A stretch of DNA of 21,179 nt, from NCBI GenBank assembly GCA_023807065.1, contig JAJJLU010003996.1:1-21179 (forward strand). Direction: 5' to 3'. The position numbers were made by a program, and so were the translations under genes. Shown one piece after another: positions 17,436 to 21,179 of the stretch (the first letter of the stretch is position 1; each line of letters begins with the position of its first letter). Origin of the DNA: Isotricha intestinalis. Lineage: Eukaryota; Ciliophora; Litostomatea; Vestibuliferida; Isotrichidae. Below the pieces are notes generated by a model. The model had not been told where the DNA came from and ran no database searches. It saw nothing but the letters and a program-made list of their open reading frames with translations.

Positions 17436-20379
17436 TTAAATCTAGAATAGGTACAATAGAAAGTATAGTAGACATAGGAGAAATATTTAATTCATCAGCA
17501 ATATAATATTTTCCTTCAACTAAAGCTCTAGTTAATAAACCTTGATTAAATTCTATTTGATTATTTATTATAGTTGAAGAACCATATAAATCATTTGGAT
17601 ATGTACTTGAGTGAAATGTTTGAATATAAAATTTACCATAAAGATCTTCGTCAATTTCCCTCATTTCAGCTATTGCTCTTGCAGCTGTTGTTTTTCCATA
17701 ACCTGGAGGACTTTCTACACATAAATATAAATTTATTAAAGATGATAAATATACTATTCCTACAAAATTTATTAATTTATCTGAACTTGAAAAAGAATAA
17801 TTTTCATTTCTTTCTTGTGATTCCTCCTTCTTTTTATTGATATCTAATATAAATTGTTTTATTGATTCATATTTAAGTATATCTATTTCATCTGAATTTT
17901 TTAAAAATAATAAATCAAAGACCACATTTATTATTTCCTCTTCTTTTATATCTCTTTTTTTTTCTCTAAATTTTATTATTAGTTTATATATTGAATGACA
18001 TAATTTATAAATTGATGAAATAGAATAATTAAATAAATAATTATTTTCTTGATTATTTTCGTTTTTAATTAACTTTACTTTTTCATTAATTATACCAAAT
18101 AAATCTTCTTTTATTGAATAATCAAATTGATCTTTCTTTTTATCTTGTTTAATTTTATATTGATCATTCATTAAAGATTTTGGTTTTTCTCTTAATTTTT
18201 CTTTTTCTTTTTTTTCAAATTCTTCTAATTTTTCAAATATTATTTTAAATAATGTATCATGTTGTTCAACATTTTCTAATTGATTTTCTAAGTAAATTAT
18301 ATCAAACCTACTTAAAAAAGCAGGAGAAATTTGTTTTATTTTTTTATGATTACAAGTACAAATAATTCTGAATTTTTTTTTTATTTTAAAAGAAGTTTTT
18401 TCAGAACATTCAGGAACAGGAAATTTATTATCTTCATCATTATATTTCTTATCTAATAATCCATTTAATCTTTCATAAACAGTTGAAGGAGCTTCATTAA
18501 TTTGATCAAAAATAACACATCTTCCTTTTTTAATTGCTTTAACTAAAAATCCTTTTTTAAATTTTAATATTTCATTTGTTTCTTCTTTTTTTTTTTCACT
18601 ATTATCAGTTTCACTAGTATCACTTTCTAAATTATTATTTGAAAAATTTGGAAGAGTAATTCCAATTAAATCTTCACATTGTAATTTTTTTGAACAAATA
18701 CATAAAAAAGGTTCTTTACCATCATCAATAAAACTCTTAGCACACCATCTTGCAATTTGTGTTATTCCAGAACCTTCTTCACCTATTAATATAACATGTC
18801 TTTGATTATTTAATGAAAATAAAATTGAATTTACTGTTTGAATTAAATTATTATTTTTAAAACATTTTGGAAAATTTTTTGGTAATTTTAATTCTTCTTC
18901 ATTTACTTCTTTTAAATTTTCATATTGATTTAATAAGTTTTTTATTTTATCTTTTTCTTTTTTTGAATATCTTGCACCATATACATTCATAATTATTGAA
19001 TGTATTGATTTATGATTAGGAGTTTTTAAAGCATTTATAACTGTTTCAATTTCTCTTATTGTGAAATAAAAAATATCTTCAGAATCTAATGAACTTTCTT
19101 TTTCCCATTTAACATGAAAATCAATAATATTTTTTAAAATACTTTCATCAATTTCAACTTTTTCTTTTTTTGCTAATCCTAAAGCAATTTTAAATAATTC
19201 TTCTTCAGAAAATTTTTCACAATTAACTTTTTGAAATCTAGAAAAAAAAGCATAACCTAAATTTTGCCTTTTATTAATAAAAGAACCTTTTAAAGGATTT
19301 TGAGTAGCAATTAAAGCAAAATTTTTATGCATTTTACAACTTTCTAATTCTTTACCAATTAATTCAGTACTTAAAAGTTTACTATCTAAAGCTTGGCCAA
19401 TACAATCAAGAACTTCTTTAGAAGCCAAATTAATTTGATCTAATATTAATATTTTTCCTTTTTGAAAAGATTTATAAAAAGCACCACTTTCAATTTTAAT
19501 TCCACTAATTGATTTATTATCTCCTACATATTTATTCATTAAATTATCAATTTTTGTATCTGCACTCAAATTAAATTTAATATAATTTGAATGTTCTTTA
19601 TGTTTATCATCTTCTTTTCCTTTTCCTTTTCCCTTTTCTTTTTCTTCTTCTTTTAATTTCATTAAATATTCACAAGCAATTACTGAAGTTCTTGTTTTTG
19701 CAGTTCCTGTATCTCCTTCAAGAAGAACTGGATTTCCAGATTTAATATAATGTATTATTTCTGCCATTCTTTTACAGGATAAATCTGTTAATATAAAATT
19801 CTTTTCTTCAAAAAAATCTTTATATTTCCATATTTCTTCCATTTCTTTTTTTAATAATCCATCACAACCTCTTAAATTTTTCGTTATATCTGATATTATT
19901 TTTTCTGTTTTTTGATTATCATCATTATCTATTTTGTCTTTTAAAAATTTCTTATCTGTATTTTCAGATATTGGCATTTCTTTTTCTTTTATTTCTATAT
20001 ATTTTGCACTTCGATTATTTTCTGATATTAAATATTCTTCTTGATTTGGATTATGTGATGAAGAAGATGATTTTGATTCTTCACTTTCACTATTACTATT
20101 ACTATTGCTATTATTATTACTATTACTTGATGAATCAGATGAATTACTTTTTTTTTTTTCTTCTGATTCTACATCTTCATTATTTTTATTAGTATTTTTT
20201 TCATTATTTTTTTCTGATTCTACTTCCTTTTTATTCAAATTATTTTTTTCATTTTTTTCTTCTGATTTTGGGTCTTCCAAATTGTTTTCTTCTTTATATA
20301 ACTTTTGCTTTTCAATTGTCTTTATTATTTTATTTTTTGTTTTTTTCTTGGTATCAATTTCATCATTTAAATCAGACAT
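17392..20379 (-). CDS. Giant midasin-like AAA / triple-vWA protein, N-terminal part: acidic/Ser-Asn-rich head and AAA1, AAA2, AAA3
   Basis: A frame of 995 codons from ATG at 20379 to TAA at 17392. Residues 1-~150 are Lys/Glu-rich, then a Ser/Asn tract, and look disordered. AAA1 has Walker A EGDTGTAKT (~220), Walker B ILILDQINLA (~305-314), sensor strand ALIATQNP and a FSRF arginine motif. A KGKGKGKE insert lies between Walker A and the next strand. AAA2 has Walker A GEEGSGIT (~530; the P-loop Lys is Ile), Walker B VIFDQINEA (~622-630) and SPAFLSRFD. AAA3 has an intact Walker A SPPGYGKTT (~890) and Walker B IADELNIS (~958). AAA1 and AAA2 have DQ instead of DE, which in AAA proteins usually blocks hydrolysis but permits ATP binding. 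The frame stops just after the conserved IPG that precedes the AAA3 sensor strand. The missing half of that module is encoded in the overlapping downstream frame, so the two frames form one gene. The 5' end faces a divergently transcribed kinase. Confidence 0.9.
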   Translation of the reverse strand: MSDLNDEIDTKKKTKNKIIKTIEKQKLYKEENNLEDPKSEEKNEKNNLNKKEVESEKNNEKNTNKNNEDVESEEKKKSNSSDSSSNSNNNSNSNSNSESEESKSSSSSHNPNQEEYLISENNRSAKYIEIKEKEMPISENTDKKFLKDKIDNDDNQKTEKIISDITKNLRGCDGLLKKEMEEIWKYKDFFEEKNFILTDLSCKRMAEIIHYIKSGNPVLLEGDTGTAKTRTSVIACEYLMKLKEEEKEKGKGKGKEDDKHKEHSNYIKFNLSADTKIDNLMNKYVGDNKSISGIKIESGAFYKSFQKGKILILDQINLASKEVLDCIGQALDSKLLSTELIGKELESCKMHKNFALIATQNPLKGSFINKRQNLGYAFFSRFQKVNCEKFSEEELFKIALGLAKKEKVEIDESILKNIIDFHVKWEKESSLDSEDIFYFTIREIETVINALKTPNHKSIHSIIMNVYGARYSKKEKDKIKNLLNQYENLKEVNEEELKLPKNFPKCFKNNNLIQTVNSILFSLNNQRHVILIGEEGSGITQIARWCAKSFIDDGKEPFLCICSKKLQCEDLIGITLPNFSNNNLESDTSETDNSEKKKEETNEILKFKKGFLVKAIKKGRCVIFDQINEAPSTVYERLNGLLDKKYNDEDNKFPVPECSEKTSFKIKKKFRIICTCNHKKIKQISPAFLSRFDIIYLENQLENVEQHDTLFKIIFEKLEEFEKKEKEKLREKPKSLMNDQYKIKQDKKKDQFDYSIKEDLFGIINEKVKLIKNENNQENNYLFNYSISSIYKLCHSIYKLIIKFREKKRDIKEEEIINVVFDLLFLKNSDEIDILKYESIKQFILDINKKKEESQERNENYSFSSSDKLINFVGIVYLSSLINLYLCVESPPGYGKTTAARAIAEMREIDEDLYGKFYIQTFHSSTYPNDLYGSSTIINNQIEFNQGLLTRALVEGKYYIADELNISPMSTILSIVPILDLIFDTNLYIPGMVAY
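20089..20128 (-). repeat. Imperfect trinucleotide microsatellite coding a Ser/Asn tract
   Basis: An in-frame run of TAT/TAC-type triplets on the plus strand (AAT, AGT and relatives on the coding strand) encodes an alternating Ser/Asn stretch, SNSNSNS-like, in the N-terminal head of the giant protein (about residues 84-97). Such tracts are common in disordered regions of A/T-rich protist genomes and are prone to slippage, so length variation between strains is expected. Confidence 0.7.
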
Positions 20380-20753
20380 TTTTATTAAAATAGATAATTG
20401 TACATTTAAAAAAAGATAAATTAATAAATAAATTCATGATTAAAATCTTATATAAAATTATGTTAATTGATAGTGATAGTTTAATTAATACATAAAGGAT
20501 ATATATCCTATCCATATCTTCCTATATTGCTTTTTGATTTAGAAATAATATTAGTTGAAAATATATTATTAAATAATATTATTCATATTATTTATATTTC
20601 AAAAGAAAGTTTAAAATAAATGATTTCAAAAATTAAATTTCATTTAGACCCTCAATACACAAACAATATCATATAATTAGAATATACACTTACTATAAAA
20701 AAAATTTCAAGTTACTTATACGTATTTTTATATTTAATATAATTTATTTTTAT
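20380..20753. promoter_or_regulatory. Divergent intergenic region between the giant AAA/vWA gene and a kinase gene
   Basis: These 374 bases separate two genes transcribed away from each other, so both promoters and 5' leaders must lie here. The DNA is mostly A/T with no credible ORF or RNA gene. Two features stand out: a 14-base perfect palindrome, AGGATATATATCCT, at 20496-20509, and a shorter one, ATACGTAT, at 20718-20725 close to the kinase start. On the minus strand an upstream ATG at 20405 opens a six-codon reading frame ending TAA at 20385, five bases before the giant gene's ATG. If the transcript starts above it, this could act as a short upstream ORF. No transcription start can be fixed from the sequence. 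Confidence 0.5.
20496..20509. promoter_or_regulatory. 14-bp perfect palindrome in the divergent promoter region
   Basis: AGGATATATATCCT is its own reverse complement, and the flanking bases break the symmetry. It sits roughly 120 bases from the giant gene's ATG and 245 from the kinase ATG. The GG/CC ends are unusual in this A/T background. It could bind a symmetric transcription factor or be a chance A/T palindrome; nothing here decides between these. Confidence 0.3.
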
Positions 20754-21179
20754 ATGAATAAAATTAAGATGAATATTTGGGATAAATATACCCAAAAAGA
20801 AAAAATAGGATTTGGAAGTTATAGTAAAGTATATAAAGCTCAAAACAAAGAAACAGGAAAATATGTAGCAATCAAAGAAATTGACAAGGAAAGAATTGAA
20901 AATCAGAAATATTTAACTGAAACTGAAATAATGAAAAAATTAAATTCAGAAAATTCTGTTAGATTAAAAGAAACTTTTGATTCAAATGATTTCTTTTATA
21001 TAATAATGGATTTATGTGCTTGAATTTAGCAGATTATGTTAAAATAAGGGAAACTCCTCTTTCAATAGATGAAATCAGGGAACTTTTAATTCAATTAAAT
21101 AATACATTTAAAATAATGATAAATAATAATATCGTTCATACAGATTTAAAACCTTCAAATATATTAATTTATTTAGATA
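20754..21179 (+). CDS. Protein kinase, N-terminal part; runs off the right edge and contains a frame break
   Basis: The frame from ATG 20754 gives 89 residues with the start of a kinase fold: glycine loop GFGSYSKV (19-26), VAIKEID with the catalytic Lys at about 41, a helix-C region TETEIMKKL, and the hinge YIIMDLC. It then reads GCT TGA at 21018-21023. The fold continues in another frame from about 21017: NLADYVKIRETPLS, an Ile/Leu-rich helix, and a catalytic loop IVHTDLKPSNIL at 21132-21167, to the window end. The join needs one extra base (or a -1 shift) at about 21015-21022. The catalytic loop has HTD where most kinases have HRD; the Asp, Lys and Asn remain, so activity is plausible, and HTD is normal in the CLK/SRPK group. 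A second in-frame Met at residue 6 could also serve as the start, since the kinase fold begins after it. Kinase identity is firm; the subfamily is unknown. Confidence 0.8.

Noticed and set aside
17574..17840. 88-codon plus-strand frame opposite AAA3
   Set aside because: It is antisense to the Walker-A region of AAA3 and is a compositional shadow.
20105..20419. 104-codon plus-strand frame opposite the start of the giant gene
   Set aside because: It is the antisense shadow of the Ser/Asn and Lys/Glu-rich head; its Leu/Phe/Ser-only composition simply mirrors that low-complexity coding.
21016..21029. GTGCTTGAATTTAG as a 14-base intron in the second kinase
   Set aside because: It keeps an open frame but deletes residues that fit the conserved kinase hinge (NLADYV), and no other intron of this kind is visible. 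A one-base indel fits better, so it is kept only as an alternative.
1..21179. Reassigned stop codons (ciliate-type code)
   Set aside because: No TAA, TAG or TGA interrupts conserved domains in frame except at the two frame breaks, where reading through the stop does not continue the homologous sequence.

Overview
This is a nuclear-type window from a microbial eukaryote with a very A+T-rich genome (well over 80% A+T by eye). The evidence is three eukaryotic-style genes without visible spliceosomal introns, Asn/Lys/Ile-heavy proteins with Asn- and Ser-rich low-complexity tracts, and almost pure A/T intergenic DNA. TAA, TAG and TGA are all absent from the interior of the long frames and TGG is used for Trp, so nothing suggests a reassigned stop codon. 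I cannot name the lineage from the sequence alone; amoebozoan, ciliate, metamonad or another A/T-rich protist are all possible.

Layout, left to right. (1) Bases 2-61 (+) look like the last codons of a gene entering from the left. (2) 203-2572 (-) encodes a complete 789-residue Ser/Thr kinase of the SNF1/AMPK-CAMK type, with a long Asn/Lys-rich linker and a probable C-terminal KA1-like domain. (3) 2573-3011 is an A/T-rich spacer. (4) 3012-20379 (-) is one giant locus, now split into two overlapping frames (17392-20379 and 3012-17432). Together they would give a protein of about 5,790 residues: an acidic/Ser-rich N-terminus, six AAA modules in a row as in midasin/Rea1, a very long helical and acidic linker, and a C-terminal block of vWA1 - vWA2 - GATase1-like domain - vWA3. 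(5) 20380-20753 is a shared upstream region between divergent genes. (6) 20754-21179 (+) is the 5' part of another protein kinase, which runs off the right edge and is itself interrupted by a frame break.

The main object of interest is the giant AAA/vWA protein. It has the plan of midasin, a six-module AAA motor with a C-terminal MIDAS domain. However, the AAA active sites are mostly degenerate (Walker-B DQ instead of DE in two modules, a Walker-A Lys replaced by Ile, and one nearly erased site). The single vWA domain of midasin is replaced by three, with a GATase1-like Rossmann-type domain between the second and third. This looks like a divergent paralogous family rather than housekeeping midasin. 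Its reading frame breaks inside AAA3, the module with the most canonical Walker motifs. The second kinase also has a frame break within a conserved domain. The two breaks in 21 kb could be assembly indels, real lesions or programmed frameshifts, and this cannot be settled from the sequence alone.
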